DNA from: Liolophura sinensis
Taxonomy: Eukaryota > Mollusca > Polyplacophora > Chitonida > Chitonidae
NCBI RefSeq assembly: GCF_032854445.1
Contig: NC_088303.1
Span: forward strand, 33,363,501-33,427,500
Length of the DNA stretch: 64,000 nucleotides
Direction of reading: 5' to 3'
Position 1 is the stretch's first letter. Every line of letters begins with the position of its first letter. The position numbers were made by a program, and so were the translations under genes. Shown piece after piece: positions 1 through 12,462 of the stretch. The notes below the pieces were generated by a model that worked only from the letters and a program-made list of their open reading frames with translations, made no database searches and had not been told where the DNA came from.

Positions 1-983
1 CTCATGCAATATTTTAATTTAATAAATTAAACTGGCGGAAGAGAAGACCACCTTGAAGAATGCCAGTGCTGAATTGATATCGACGTGTTTTAGTATTCTT
101 AAAAGGCAGTAAATTGTCTTATAGCTACAGTGTCTATAATTAACATTTATTTTTCATAAGAATATATTTTTGTTTGTGCACAATATTATGATAATTGTTT
201 AATTCCTCCAACAAGCCGTGCAGACTGTACAGTTATGAGACCGTGCCTTTATTATATTTTCCAGCTAGGGCTGTGGTTAATTTAGTGTAAGTCTGATAGA
301 GATAGCCTCTGGGAAGAAGGCTGTGTTGGGTGACCCTGTAAAAAACACTGGTGTAATAGAATGTACATGACATTTGAATAGGCTTGTTACAGGATAAATT
401 ACTACAAAAAAACTTGTCCACACAAAAGGAATAGAGATAATAGTGTCTGACCAATTGTACATGGAGCAGAACAAATCTCCTCTTTTTTTTTTTGGGCTGG
501 TGGACATGGGTCTGTGTTACAAACCTCGATGTTAAAACACCGTGTTATCTCTGTCATCTGAAAGCTCCAGTCTGAGGGAGCCTTTATATGAATATAGTAG
601 AGAGCAATTGTGATAGCAAAGCGGGTGCACTTTGGGATTTTAATGCCTAACTAAAGGATTCAGTGATATGATGACTCACACTGGGCCTCTTTTGTCGCTC
701 CATGATTTGGAACCAGTCTATCCGTATGCTACTATTGTATGCTCAGCAAATAGTCAGTCAAAGAACTTTCCTCAAATATAAACTTCCAAGAGTTCATGTT
801 GTAAGCCTAGCATTATAACAAGGATAAAGGTGAGCAAGATTTTGAATGAGGTACCAGTTCACGGTCATTGGATGGTCATTGGTTGCGGGTTTTCCGGCGA
901 GGGCAATATGCTTCTATTAAGTGTGCATGCAACTGGAAGTTAACATTCACCTTTGTACATGTATGTGTGTGCGCGTGCGTGTA

Positions 984-1021
<38 letters not shown>

Positions 1022-2174
1022 CATATGTACATATATATATATATATGTATATCCATTCATGGGTATCTGAATACACATTCAAATCTCTTCAGGATGAGTG
1101 TAGATCATAGACTTTTGAACAGACTTCATTCCTTGCTGCCATTGTGCCCGCTTTGATGCTAATCCCATCACACATTTTTAAAATGCATATTTAAATGTAA
1201 TCTTTGTAAAAATAGGCCAGATGAAAAACATTTTTAGTGCTCACAGTGCTGAGAACATCAGCAAATAATATGAACAATTGGTGTAGCTGGGTCAGGATGA
1301 TGAACTTTTGAAATAGAATGGAAGATCATGCATTTACTTTTTAATAGCTATTTAGGCCAAATGAATCGGTTTAAAGAATAACTTCAGAAATCCTATGTAG
1401 ATGGAATTCTTTTGGCATAGTTTTCAGTAGTATTGTCACAGTTTACAGTGGTTTTAAGAGCTGAGTTAGGCCGAACAAAAATGTATCATATCAGTAGCAC
1501 AAGACTAACTGCCAGTAATTGCTACAATTAACTGCTTTTTCACTGGTGCATTCCTTTGCCTTTTTTATCTGTACATGTGTCCTTAAATTAGAATTTATGC
1601 ATTTTGAGTGAGGGTGATCAGTAAAGTTAAACCATGTTTGCTTGTTGATACGATACTGTTGATACTAGATGATGAAACTTTATCAGCCTTCAAATCATTG
1701 CCCCTCTTTTATCATTTAATCCCAAACCAAGGCTGATAATAAGAAATCTCAGTCATCATGCACATACAAGGACTTGAATGATTAGTGTAGATTATTTTCT
1801 CATTAGATTTACATGATCTCTGATACAAGTACATTGTGCTGGTGACAAGTACATTGTGCTAGTGAACGCCTAAAATTTTTCACATGATTAAATTGCACAT
1901 TTTACCTAATTCTGAGAGTTCTATTGACCATAAAAGGTGTTTTGAGGTTTGTTTGGAAGGAAATAGGATGATATCAAAAAAATTGCAAGTTTCCGCCACA
2001 ATAGTATTATTTTACGACATTTATTTGCCTTTATGGGGGCAATTTTTGGTCACTTCCCAGATACATGTGCATAAACAACATTAGTGTACTACATGTACCC
2101 ATGATACATGTTAAAATCCTCTCCAGATCCACATGCTGTATCCTGACTTATGTTTTCCTCTTTTGACTCCACAG
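1..2174. other. Upstream intron or flank of SH2 adaptor gene
   Basis: No coding exon was recognised here. The stretch precedes the first recognisable exon of the SH2 gene. That exon opens with a splice acceptor and one base of a split codon, so this DNA is probably intron. It contains a dinucleotide microsatellite at 958-1055 and otherwise AT-rich unique-looking sequence. Open frames over the microsatellite are products of the simple repeat. Confidence 0.5.
958..1055. repeat. (GT)n/(AT)n compound microsatellite
   Basis: A run of GT dinucleotides with a few interruptions passes directly into AT dinucleotides. It reads open on both strands only because of its periodicity. Confidence 0.95.
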
Positions 2175-2261
2175 GCTTGACTCGTTACGGAACCTAGACA
2201 GAAGTTACATAGAAGATGAGTCTTTGAGGCATTGTTCCTGGTATCAACCTGGTATACCAAG
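2175..2261 (+). CDS. SH2 gene, exon encoding start of SH2 domain
   Basis: The acceptor 'ctccacag' precedes the exon and the donor 'gtaggtaat' follows it. It carries one base of a preceding codon and ends two bases into an Arg codon (AG, completed by A in the next exon). The translation includes 'SYIEDESLRHCSWYQPGIP', with the Trp that opens the SH2 fold. Confidence 0.85.
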
Positions 2262-5200
2262 GTAGGTAATTGCCTAATCCACCTAGGGTCAGCTAATGGA
2301 AGGTTTCACATTCCTGTAATAAAAATCAGACACACAAAACATTACAGATTGCATTCCCTGATATCGTTCATTGTAAGCCTTACTGCGTTATGCCATCACA
2401 CACAAGATGCAGGTTCAAACCCGACCTTGGGCAGATTGTCCCCTCTCTTAGTCTTTGTGGGGGGCTTTGGTTAAATTAAACAATTAATGACTTATGTAGC
2501 CATTTACCCAGTCCACCAGTCGTTAATGGAAAACCATGCACTTCATCGTCTCGCTAATTTGGTGTGCATATATCTGTGGAAAAGTTCATCAGTAACCTGC
2601 CAAATGTCGGCTGAGAGTCCGGATTCCTTCTACCATTGTGTAGGTGAGGATAGCTTTAATCAACCATCAAATAAATAATCAACTTTTAACTTGTTTTTGA
2701 CTCCTTCATGATAACACCCGACTTGTAATATCCTATTTGCTGTACATTACATCTACATGTCTGTTAAATATATATGCATTCACAGGCTAAGTCCGTCAGA
2801 TTTCTCCATGTACAGCTGTATGTACATTTGTAACACAAATGTGACATTTTTTTTTACATAGTTGAGAAGAGTAGCACGTTTTATTTGCATGATTTTGACG
2901 TGTATATCTTTATCATGTCGATATGTTAGTCGTAACTTATCGTCATAGAATGTGATTAGCTGATAGCTAAACATGCGGTTCACTGGCCATCAGCATACTA
3001 ACTAATACATGCTTTAAGTTATCTGTATGTCATATTCTCAGTTTAATGGCTTCAGCGATTAAGACAGTATGGGGTGTTCGAGAAATTTGTTTTGTGCGAT
3101 ACATATCGCAGTGATTGTTGTTTCCTCTGCTTGTTTGTAGAGAGATAGCTCTTGATATTCTACAGCAAGAGGAGATTGGATCGTTTATTGTTCGCGACAG
3201 TACAACACATCCTGGCTGCTACGCTCTGTCTGTCAAAGTGCCAAAGTTTGAAAATCCTTCAGGGATTTCACATTATCTTATCCTGAAGACTCAAAGGGGG
3301 GTCAAATTGAAGGTAAGAAACGTGCCGAAGAGGCATCTTTTTTCTTTCTTTTTTTTCTGGACCGTACTCCGTTTGCCCCCTTGGCTGCTTTTTGTATCAC
3401 AGGCTCAATACATACCCTAGGGTGGGGTTTCTGTTTTGCTTGTCACTCAGAATTAAAGAAGTATTTGCAGCTTTCTCCTTGTGTACATTGTTGTCCCGGT
3501 TTTGCTATTTGCACCGTAGTAGCAGGAGTTATGCAGGGAACGCTTTTATTGGCCAATCCTTGAAGCCTGTACAGATGTGGTTGACTTGTGTGCTGAGCTG
3601 ATTTTGTCTTTATGTTGCCATGTACGTATATTGACAGCGTGGGGCACTGGTTATAATGTGAAGTAAGTTAGTTATAAGGGGACACTTAGGCTGAATATAA
3701 TAGATAGTGAAATCACAACAGCATGAACTTGTCTACTACAATGTATTACCATGCTTTGAATCTGTAATCTATGTCATATGAAATTCAAAGTCAGGTTTTT
3801 GATACGAGAGGTTATTAGTACAGACAGTTTAAATAAATGATAGTGGTTTAACACCATGGAAGCAATATTTCAGCCATATTTCAGCCATATATGAAAGCTT
3901 GAAGTGCATGTAGCAGCCTTACTTGAATATGAACTTGTTAAAATTCAGTGGGGTTGACTTTCTTTTCCATTGCTCTTTCGATTAAAATAAGACAAGACAA
4001 AAAGAAAATATTTTGTTAATATTTTATTTTTCATCCATTGAACTCAATTAATATCTTAAGAGCAGTCTTGTCTAGAATAGTCTAATTAGGTGACATAACT
4101 TTAGGTGACATGGGAATATGGGAATAAGGAGGAGTTGCATGTGACAGCTCATAAGATCAGTAGCGCCTCAGCCATAGTGGTGGGATGAATATGTAGAATA
4201 TATGGCAGAATTGCTCCAAAATGGCTACCTATTTCTTCAGCCTTTTCAAATTTTGCAAGGTGTTCGTTTAAGCATATTCTGGAGGCATTATTTTGTGTAG
4301 ACTGATATAAATTATACTTTTGCAGAAACCCTGAAATTGGCTAATCTGACCAAGTTAGTTTTGTCTCCAAAATCATATTTAAAATGTTCACAAGTTGCAC
4401 TGAAAGTTGCTTTTATAAGAAAAGATTGAGGAATTAGGGTACCAAATGTAGGTGAGGTAAACTCAGGTACCTGTTCACTGTACCTGCACATATATGTGAA
4501 AGTGTGCATTTCCATACATTGTGTCAGCACCTAGCATCGCTATATGTAACATTAGATTAGTTACATGTATATGTAGTTATGACTGAGGTTGTTAGAACTT
4601 GATGCTCCGTACAGTGCATTTTATCCCTGGATTTGTTGAATCTATACAATTGCCAGGGGGCATGACTATGTCACCTCGAAATTGAGCTACTGAGACGTAT
4701 TGTTATTGACATCAACAATTACCTTTGAACTTCATACTTACATGAACTGTATTCAGTTAGAGCTGGGGTCAGTGCTTACATTTTCAGGCAAAAATTAACA
4801 TAACCAGGGGCGTACTTTCTGCGTTGTTAGTCGGACTGGAAAATCATGCTCATTGTACAGTTAAAAAATATATCATGGGAAAATATGTAGAACAATGCTC
4901 TTGTGTGCAAATTTAGTGCACACTTGACATATATTTTTTTTAATTAAAAACTGAACTTATGAAAAAAAAAATGTAGAGATTTATTCAACTTTATGAGCTG
5001 GTTATTATATACACAACATCTGTATGCATATGTAACTCTCAAAGCTTTTGGGTGCTCTCAGACAAAAAAAGGAATGTTTGTGAATTCTCTTCTGAGACAT
5101 ATTGTAGTGGGAAGATTTGCTATCATTTTTCCTTTTTTTTTTTTTTAAATTTCTTCACCAAAAAATTCATGTTTATTCCTTGTGTATGCTAGAAAATCTA

Positions 5201-5628
5201 GAAATTTAGTACATGAAAAATATTCACTGCCAAAGAATTGAAAATGATTTTTATAATTAAGCTCAGCATTTTCTGACTTTTATTTGCCTGTAAAAGTTCA
5301 CCTTTTTGAGGTGAAATTTCAGGTCAGAGACAGAAATATGCCTATCTGTTTCCGAAATGTTTATCTGTTAAGCAGTGTGTGACCTGTGTTAGTAATTCTG
5401 TTGTTGTGTTGTGTTTGTTGACAGGGTCTGGACAAGGAGTGGTCTAACCTGACAGCCTTAGTCACCCACCATACGGTTATGCCGGAGATGTTACCTTGTA
5501 CCTTGAGGTTACCCCGCAACAACAAGAACCCCACGTTTAAGGCCACGGATAAGGACGATAAGGAAGAGGATCCAGATTATCAGAGATTATCTGATTTCAC
5601 CTCCATGATGGACTCTCTCAAAATGTGA
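2175..5628 (+). CDS. SH2-domain adaptor protein, C-terminal part (3 exons)
   Basis: Three exons, 2175-2261, 3141-3312 and 5425-5628, join in consistent phase (2, then 0) and encode about 153 residues ending at TGA 5626-5628. The product holds a complete SH2 domain. It opens with the conserved Trp of 'CSWYQPGIPR'. The phosphotyrosine-binding Arg sits in 'GSFIVRDS', followed by 'YALSVKV', 'SHYLILKT' and 'LTALVTHHTVMPEMLPC'. A short charged tail with 'DYQRL' follows and the protein ends in 'SLKM'. The SH2 core, with its 'GVKLKG' and 'LPC.LRLP' elements, resembles the tensin and EGFR-adapter (insect EGFRAP) class more than SHB or BCAR3. Such proteins bind phosphotyrosines on receptors in the cytoplasm. 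The N-terminal part lies before the window, so domain order and exact orthology are open. The SH2 call is firm; the subfamily is inference. Confidence 0.88.
2262..3140 (+). other. Intron of SH2 gene, with an old SINE
   Basis: A GT-AG intron (gtaggt ... ttgtag). Much of its first half is a diverged tRNA-derived SINE, listed separately. The rest is AT-rich and unremarkable. Confidence 0.8.
2345..2680 (+). mobile_element. Old tRNA-derived SINE, family B
   Basis: A B-box-like 'GGTTCAAACCC' at about 2412 is followed by 'ccttgggcagattgt'. The middle part reads 'cagtaacctgccaaatgtcgg', then 'tccggattccttctacc', and the element ends in 'aaataaataatc'. The same order of blocks recurs at about 10.13-10.49 kb. 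In part it also recurs at 9.34, 11.75, 17.64, 44.22 and 45.12 kb. It is strongly diverged, hence old. Confidence 0.6.
3141..3312 (+). CDS. SH2 gene, central SH2 exon
   Basis: The acceptor 'ttgtttgtag' and donor 'gtaagaaac' flank an exon of 57 codons plus the last base of a split Arg. It carries the phosphotyrosine-binding Arg in 'FIVRDS' and the strand 'SHYLILKTQRGVKLK'. It ends in phase 0. Confidence 0.92.
3313..5424 (+). other. Intron of SH2 gene, with a MITE
   Basis: A GT-AG intron ending in 'gtttgttgacag'. It contains a family-A MITE near 4.23-4.44 kb and several T-rich runs. No exon was seen. Confidence 0.8.
4227..4442. mobile_element. MITE family A, copy 1
   Basis: The left end is 'atttcttcagccttttcaa' and the right end is 'gattgaggaattagggt', a degenerate terminal inverted repeat. 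The interior has 'ttgcaaggtgttcgttt', 'tctggaggcattattttgtg' and 'gtctccaaaatcatattt', shared with copies at 9.42, 10.80, 22.65, 33.60, 36.43, 37.42 and 44.99 kb. Confidence 0.75.
5425..5628 (+). CDS. SH2 gene, terminal coding exon
   Basis: Acceptor 'ttgttgacag'. The exon reads 'GLDKEWSNLTALVTHHTV', which completes the SH2 domain with 'MPEMLPCTLRLPRNN', then an acidic/basic linker and 'DYQRLSDFTSMMDSLKM' before TGA. The tyrosine in 'DPDYQRL' is a possible phosphosite (inference). Confidence 0.92.
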   Translation, partial: GLDKEWSNLTALVTHHTVMPEMLPCTLRLPRNNKNPTFKATDKDDKEEDPDYQRLSDFTSMMDSLKM

Positions 5629-8440
5629 TAGCCGAAATCGGAGTAAGAGAAATGATATCCATTGTCAAATTCTACACCTACCAATATTTTAGATGTTCAG
5701 ATGTCGACAAAAACAAAGTTTTTATAATCCGCAAGAGTGGTCGATGTCTTTTGTGAAGAACTGGTCAGCGTGCATAGAGGTTATAATAGGTAAGAGAGTC
5801 AACAAGGAGAGGAAAAATTCATAATCATTCGTTAGATTCTGTGAGTTTACACAGTGTTTGCAGAGATACGGAGAGTAAGTACTGTTGATTTGGCTCTTGT
5901 GTACAGCCCAAAGGAAATCATTGACTTCTTTAAGCTGATATTATCTGAATCCCTTTGTGGCAACAATGTGAATTACAGCAACCTTTCTCTATTGGCTGTG
6001 AGGGTGCTTCAAACACACTGGACGCTATGAAGTGCAATGATGCGGTGTTGCATGAAGGACACATTTTCACAACTGAGCTGGTTTTCATATAGTGGCACTC
6101 GAGTAGAGTACAAGCCAGTGCTAGTAACCAGACACAAGCTGTTAACGCGCATGTCGGCAGAAAACCAGTAGAAAAACTGATTTCATTTGCATCAGTCATT
6201 TTAGTTTGTTAAGAGTTTATGTGCCATCTCAAAAAGGACTCAGCTAGTTGACTACAAACTGTGCAATTTCTTTGCTATTTGACCTGGTGTGTGATTCAGG
6301 TAATAACATCAGCATATTGGCAGATCCCTGTACGCTTACAGCTACCGATAATCATGACCTGCCTTTTCCGAAGGTTCGGTGGACTTCAAGTGTTCGACAG
6401 TTGTGTGAATGACCTTTGACACAGTGTGTGGGTTTGAAAACTGCATGTGTGTAATCGCTAGGATGTGATTTTGTCTGTTATTAGCATTATTTATAAAAAA
6501 AAATATTTATAAGGCATGTCTTTTTCCATGTGCGTAATGCAGGTGTGTTGTGATGAATATAGTTAATATTGTGTAGATGAAATAGAGGTGTACATTCTCC
6601 TATAGGCAAGCTTCACCACTCCGCAGTATTACAAAACATCACTTCACAGTCTATATAGAGCTATATGATATAGCTTCCAAACAATGCTTAAACTGCATAC
6701 AAGTAGCTACCTTGTATCAGTACCATTAGAAATAAGTTCCACAATCGCATATAGATGCATGTATTCTTGCTATCAAATGAAAATATAGAGGTACATGTAT
6801 CTGTTTGTATAACAGATATGATTATTTAAAAAAGCAATTTGCAAAACAATAAAAAAAAAGTAAGCAGTGCAGAAGTCCATGTAAATATGGGTTGGCATTT
6901 TTTGACATCTTACTGTGATGAAAGATGGTACAAATTGTTAAGTAGCGGTGCAGCTCTTGTAAGGTGTATGTAACAAAAAAACTATTACTATGTAACAAAA
7001 AAATGAGTACTATTATTCACTTAAAGTTTAGCTTTTTTCAAGCAACACCGGCCAAACTTCAAGTGAAACACAGTATACTGGATTAGATATGGTCATGGAC
7101 AGTTTAGGCTTTCCTTTATGTAAATGTGTCTTCTGCAAAAGTAACTACTTGTATTAGACGTATATATGAAACTTTTATCTGTCTCTTTACTCGATCATGG
7201 TGTTGTAACATGTACACGTCACAGAATCCTACTACATGTTCTGTACCTTAGCAAGTCTACATACATAACAATTTGTATACATCTAAGTGTTGGCAACTTG
7301 ATTTTTGTATTTCAGGAGTGGTTATGCAAGTCTTATTTGTCAGTTACACATGTACCTTACCTACATGTACATATGTTGAATCTTTTTACGGTTTTGAAAA
7401 GTATATTTTCAAAAGGAAAGTTTTTAATTTGACCATATCTACTTTTATAGTATTCTATCTATTTGGTTTAAATTGTCTTCTTTTCGTACAGTTTAAGAAA
7501 GAAATTGAATAGGTTATTGTGAAAAAAGAAAATCTATTTAACTGACGTAAGCTAGATACACTGTTGTTAATTTATATGCAAATATTAATGATATATAATT
7601 GTATAGGATCCAGGTGTAATATGTAAATTACTACCTTCAAACTTACATGTATCGCTGCTCCACGTTATCAACTTCGCCTTCAAATTTTGTACTTTACAAA
7701 TGTGTACACAGTGGTTGTGTTGTATTTAATGTTCACGATGTACAGTGTGAATACAGAATCCTGTCCGTCTGTCTGTATATCTGTATGTATGTACATTTTA
7801 CTTTGTAGCAGATGTAAATATTTGCATCTATAGGAAATGTACATCTATGTATTATGCAAAATAGTGCACTTGCGTATAATATATAGGCATCACCTGATTG
7901 GGTAAGGGAGACTACTCCTTGAGAGATATCACACAGGCAAGAATTCCTTCTTTACATTTATACAGGCTGCATTTTCACAGTTGTCATGACACAACCAAAT
8001 AGACTTTGTGAGGAGGTGCATGGACATGTGGTTGTTTACTAAAACAAATGGAGATATTCTATGAAAGAGTCTGAACTACACAGCTTTCCTTTTAGGTATG
8101 CATATATACATGTTACCTTTCTTTTTAAGTTTATTTCAAATTTCAAACAAAAAACATGTTCCAGCATCTTTCAAATACATAGTCAGCACAGTTTATTTCA
8201 CTGATTTTATTTCTTGTGTGATTTAATAAAACCAGTTGTGTAGTCAACAGCTGACTATACAAAAATTTTAATAAGTGGCTTGAGATCCTGTCTGCACATA
8301 CGATATTGTGCATGTAAAGCACTAAAGATGTCGGGTATTTCATGGGTTGTGTTCTTTTTTTTTTTCTTTTCCAAGCATTCTACGCATTGTTGTGTAATAT
8401 GTGCTATGTATAAATAAATGTTATGCCTTTCATGCTTCCT
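5629..8440 (+). other. Probable 3' UTR of SH2 gene
   Basis: AT-rich sequence without introns or recognisable repeats follows the stop codon. A canonical AATAAA lies at 8413-8418 and is the best candidate 3' end; an earlier AATAAA-like run lies near 6847. No insertion of the local SINE or MITE families was seen in these 2.8 kb, in contrast with the flanking DNA. That fits a long transcribed UTR. Confidence 0.55.
8413..8418 (+). promoter_or_regulatory. Candidate polyadenylation signal of SH2 gene
   Basis: AATAAA inside 'tataaataaatg', followed within about 25 bases by T/G-rich sequence. This is a plausible cleavage region; assignment is by position only. Confidence 0.45.
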
Positions 8441-9052
8441 TGTGATATATTCTTACCCATTTCCTCAAATGAGAACTAATTCAATCCTGAAGTGCAAAAA
8501 TGGTGAAATAGAAAGACAATTACACATGCATTGTGTTACATGTACGGTAGGCCCTACATTAACTGTTTGCTTTATGCCAAGCACAAAGACCATTTCTTTG
8601 TTTGGTAAATGTTTTGTAGGCATGCAGATTTGCTTGTTAAAAAGGCCATGTAGGAAGAATTCTAGGTGTAGATTCATTGGTTTGTTGTTACTTTTGCAAC
8701 TGATTATGTTTCTTGAGGAATTCTTGTTACAGAGACTAGAAAATTGTTAGAATGAAACAGTTTTGAACCAGAAAAAAAAATTCTGGATAATACAATTGGT
8801 CAAATGATCATGTCCTGTTTGTTTTTGGTGATCTGTTAAGTTATTTTACGTTATGAGGGTTTGTTTTCGCTTTGAAGAGTTTGTAACACTGCATTAAAAT
8901 ATTGATAAACATCCATCAAGATATTGAAAACCAGTTTCGTGTTTAAATAAATGCCTATGTTGGACAGCCTTGTCCGTTAATCCTGTCTGGGTGTTCACTC
9001 TTTCTTAGCGTTTGTTTAGTGTCAGATCATGACTACATTGGCTCATGTCAGA

Positions 9053-9175
9053 TTGATTGATTGATTGATTGATTGGTATGTAAGGTTGCACCCATGAATT
9101 TTTGAGTTGTATGACCGTGAAATCGGAGGGCCTGGAGTAAACCTTCGCCTGAAACCCTGGAATTTGCATGGATTG
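9053..9175 (-). mobile_element. SINE family B tail, reverse orientation
   Basis: Begins with a (TTGA)n run corresponding to the 3' simple tail read backwards. It then has 'ggagggcctggagtaaacc', the reverse of the 'ggtttactccgg...' block in other family-B copies. Strongly degraded. Confidence 0.5.
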
Positions 9176-9339
9176 AATGATTGGATGAGTCTCTCAAGGA
9201 GACTCACACTGACAGTAACATACAAAAGAATGTTTTAGCATTTTGGAAGATCAAATTTCAGTTGTCTGACAAGGTGCAGTTAAATCCTCTATTGTTTCTC
9301 TTCCATCAGTATAGTATGCAAATATGTACGTCACATGTG

Positions 9340-9412
9340 GGGAAGTTTGTTAGTAACTTGCCAAGGTTGATGGTTTATGCCAGACACTCCAGTTTCCCCC
9401 ACTCATAAAACT
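9340..9412 (+). mobile_element. SINE family B fragment
   Basis: 'agtaacttgccaaggttg', 'ggtttatgccagacactcc' and 'gtttcccccactcataaaac' appear in the family order. It is joined immediately to a family-A MITE at 9421. Confidence 0.6.
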
Positions 9413-9420
9413 GACCATTA

Positions 9421-9570
9421 CTGTAATTCTTCAACCTTTTCGCATGTTTGCAAGGTGTTTATTCACACATATTCTGAAAACATTATTCTGTGTACGCTGA
9501 TTAAACATTTTGTGAAACTGGCCAATCCAACAAGTGTGGGCTTTGTCTCCAAAATCAAATTGAACTGGAG
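9421..9570. mobile_element. MITE family A, copy 2 (right end missing)
   Basis: Starts 'ctgtaattcttcaacctttt', followed by 'gcatgtttgcaaggtgttta' and the shared interior through 'gtctccaaaatcaaattg'. The mirrored right terminus is not found, so the copy is truncated. Confidence 0.75.
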
Positions 9571-10129
9571 AAATGCAAAATCAGACAACGATTTATCCAT
9601 TCAACTGTGTACTGTCATAGCTCCAAAATTCCTAGTGCACTGGAAAGCAGACAGCCTACACAGGTGAATGAGAAGTGAAATATTCTTGACTACAGTGTAA
9701 AACACCAATCAAATTAAAAAACATAAGTCACTTGTGAATGTGTTCTAAGGGAAATAACTGTGGCCATACATCTAAGGGTAATGTTAGCAAGAGTAGTCTC
9801 CACTATATTGCTATACATGTAACCTTACACGTGCTGTAACATACACTGATTACGGGGTAGTTACTAACTGCATGAAGGCCTGTCACTTTACACTGCACTC
9901 ACCAGTTATGAAATGATATCGGAAGAATTCCGCAAAAGTCAAATACGGTGTATTCATTCAAAGGCTTCAGGTACTGGTACGGAATAATGAGGCCTGTTGT
10001 AATTACCATGTTTGACTTATGTGTACCGTTCCTTCTCATCAATAGTTGGCACCAGTATTCTAAAATGACATGCCCAAGAAAGCCAACCTGACAGCCCATA
10101 CAGTCAAAGCATACCTACACCTGGTTATG

Positions 10130-10495
10130 TATCCGTTGTGCTAAGAGCAGGCTGTGGTCTGAAGGTTATAATAAAGGTGTTACCTAAATTTCTACTCAAG
10201 GGACACACGAGGTGTGGGTTCAAAACCGATGTTGGACAGAGTTGGACTTTCTATTTGTGGTGCCTTGGTAACAATAAGCAGTTGACTGCACTTGTGTGGC
10301 CATTTGCACTGTCTTATGATTGTTGACATCCACTAATAAGCTGTGCTTAGATGTCCCATGGGGGAAACTTGCCAAAGGTTGGTGGTTTACATCTGGCACT
10401 CTGGTTTCCTCCAGCCACATTATACTGCCTGCCATCATATACTGGGTAAGTGACAAAAAGTCTTGAGTATGGTGACAAACAACAAATAAACAAAT
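10130..10495 (+). mobile_element. SINE family B, near full length
   Basis: The head has a B-box-like 'gggttcaaaaccgatgttgg', then 'ccttggtaacaataagc'. The body has 'acttgccaaaggttggtgg', 'ggcactctggtttcctcc' and 'tcttgagtatggtgacaaac'. It ends in an (AAAT)/(AAAC)-like tail. This is the clearest copy of the older SINE family in the window. Confidence 0.7.
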
Positions 10496-10802
10496 AAGTA
10501 CATAAGTCTCCTTATGCTGAGCATCAAGTCATCCTCCAAAACCACAAAGCCGTCATCGACTTGAGTGAAAATTTGAATCATTAAACTTGGTACCTTCCTT
10601 TCCTTTATTTTAGCTGAAATTTGTTTTACAATAACTTACCCAGACTTCACGATATCAAGCAATATTTTGAGTTTGTTGTGTAAAAAATCACAATTTTAAA
10701 GTGATTTGAAATTTTGACTTAAGTCTAAGATCCCTTTATGATGCTAGGGCTTAGAAGTACTTGGCTAGTACATTTGAGGCTCTTAATTAGTTCCATTTAC
10801 AT

Positions 10803-10985
10803 ACTGTTATTCCTCAACCTTTTCGTACTTGCAAGGTGTTTATTCAAGCATGTTCTGAAAGTGACATGTTTTGACTGACAAAATTATACTTTTTGTGAAG
10901 CCCTAGAACTAGCCAAGCCAACCAATGTAGTTTTTGTCTCCAAAATTAATTTAAAAATACACATTGAAAGATGCTCTTTCACCAA
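10803..10985. mobile_element. MITE family A, copy 3
   Basis: Starts 'ctgttattcctcaacctttt'. The interior matches the family, including 'gtttttgtctccaaaatta' and 'gaaagatgctctttca'. The distal terminus is replaced by a reverse tRNA-like stretch at about 11.0-11.05 kb ('tccctctaccacttgggc'). Confidence 0.7.
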
Positions 10986-11175
10986 GTCAGTGCTGAACAC
11001 TGGATCCCTGACTTACAAGGCAATCCCTCTACCACTTGGGCATCACAGTACATTTATAGCAGCGGGGCAGTTGCATGGTAATCTTCCCGATGTAATGATT
11101 ATATTTTGTACACTCACTTCGGATTGATTAATCATTGTTTAACGCCATTCTGGAAAATTATTCACCTGCTGTAAA

Positions 11176-11374
11176 TCTCCAACCTTTTCGACCCCTGAAA
11201 CACTCAATTTTTTTTCAGTGGCATTTATGCATACGATTATTTTGAAAAAGATGCTAAAATGATTCATTTGTTGTACTAAGTATGCAAGCTTCATAAAACT
11301 GTGCAAATTATTTCTGTGCACCCCAAAGTTCTCTTGAAATGTTTCAAAACATTAAAAAGGTTGAAGAATTAGGA
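11176..11374. mobile_element. MITE family D, copy 1
   Basis: Ends read 'ctccaaccttttcgacccc' and 'aaaaggttgaagaattagg'. The interior differs from family A: 'ttcataaaactgtgcaaatt', 'aaagttctcttgaaatgttt'. The same interior recurs at 12.46-12.67 kb and, partly, at 29.02-29.14 kb. Confidence 0.75.
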
Positions 11375-11739
11375 CATATTTATGGGTGCAGGAAAAACTA
11401 GTGACTCTACCCATTATATGATAGGCCCAACAGTCTTGATTAGATTTATTCTTATTAAATACTGTACATGTCATTTGTTAATCAGTTCACAGTAGTTTTG
11501 ACCCTAGTCAGCGCACTGCCATATAAACCTATGTGCTCTTTGGTGTTATCATGAGATAATGCACCTTGAATTTGTTAAATGTCTCCATGCCAGATAAAGC
11601 AAAGTCAACACGAAGCAAGGAACACAAAACTGAATCTTGAAAGGAACTTCTTGTTCCAGCACCAATATCTGTTCACACATACACATACATGTACAATTAA
11701 AAAGAGAAATTCAACAAAATGAATTCTTCAGTTATTCAT

Positions 11740-11885
11740 TTCATGGAAGTTTAATGCAGTACTCAGGAAATGTTTCACTTGTGCAATAGTGATCAGTTTA
11801 TGGGTGGAGGAAATCAGAGGGATGGAAGTAAACCATTCACCTTTGGCAAGTAAATGACCAGCTTTTCCTATGTGTGACATACATA
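11740..11885 (-). mobile_element. SINE family B fragment, reverse
   Basis: Shows 'gtactcaggaaatgtttcac', 'cagtttatgggtggagg' and 'acctttggcaagtaaatgac', the reverse of the family-B tail and body. Confidence 0.55.
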
Positions 11886-12462
11886 ATTTCACCTACAGAG
11901 CAAGGTTAAAGTGGTGGAGGGTGAACGATGTATGAAGTTCATCATACACACCAACTCAACTCAACCCAACTGCTGCATCAGGTCTTAAGTCATCGTAAAT
12001 GCCAAATAACAACGCAACTCCGCTACAATCATTATGAGTATGTAGTTCAATATTATAAGTCATCGATGAGTGGGACAAAGTCGGTATTGATCAGTTGAGC
12101 TATATTGTGTCTCAAACATATGGCTCGTTCTCGCGGTGTGATATATACCAAGTTGCAAGCCAGATTTCATGAAACATCTTCAGTTCTTTTGCTTAAGCAA
12201 AGTGTTTTGCTTCAGCAACAATACTGTACATGTACTTGTGAAATGTTTGATTTAAGCAAAAAACTACTGACTTATGAAATTTTGTGAAACCGGGCCTATG
12301 CGTCACAGCTTAAGGACTCCCAAACAAAGAGTGCAGATTGCTGAATTGTGTTGAATTTGAACGCTTTAGCATGGCCCCATGGGACGTGTTTGTCATGGCC
12401 ATGAGGTAATCCCAGTCATGCGTGCTCAAAACACCTATCTCACTAGAACTTGGACTACTAAA

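Noticed and set aside
868-1156. Cys/Tyr/Ile-rich peptides on both strands
   Set aside because: Translations of the GT/AT microsatellite.
8418-8750. 110-codon frame after the SH2 gene
   Set aside because: Lies just past the likely polyadenylation signal, low-complexity Cys/Leu-rich translation, no splice or family evidence.
9377-9667. 96-codon frame
   Set aside because: Runs through a SINE fragment and a family-A MITE.
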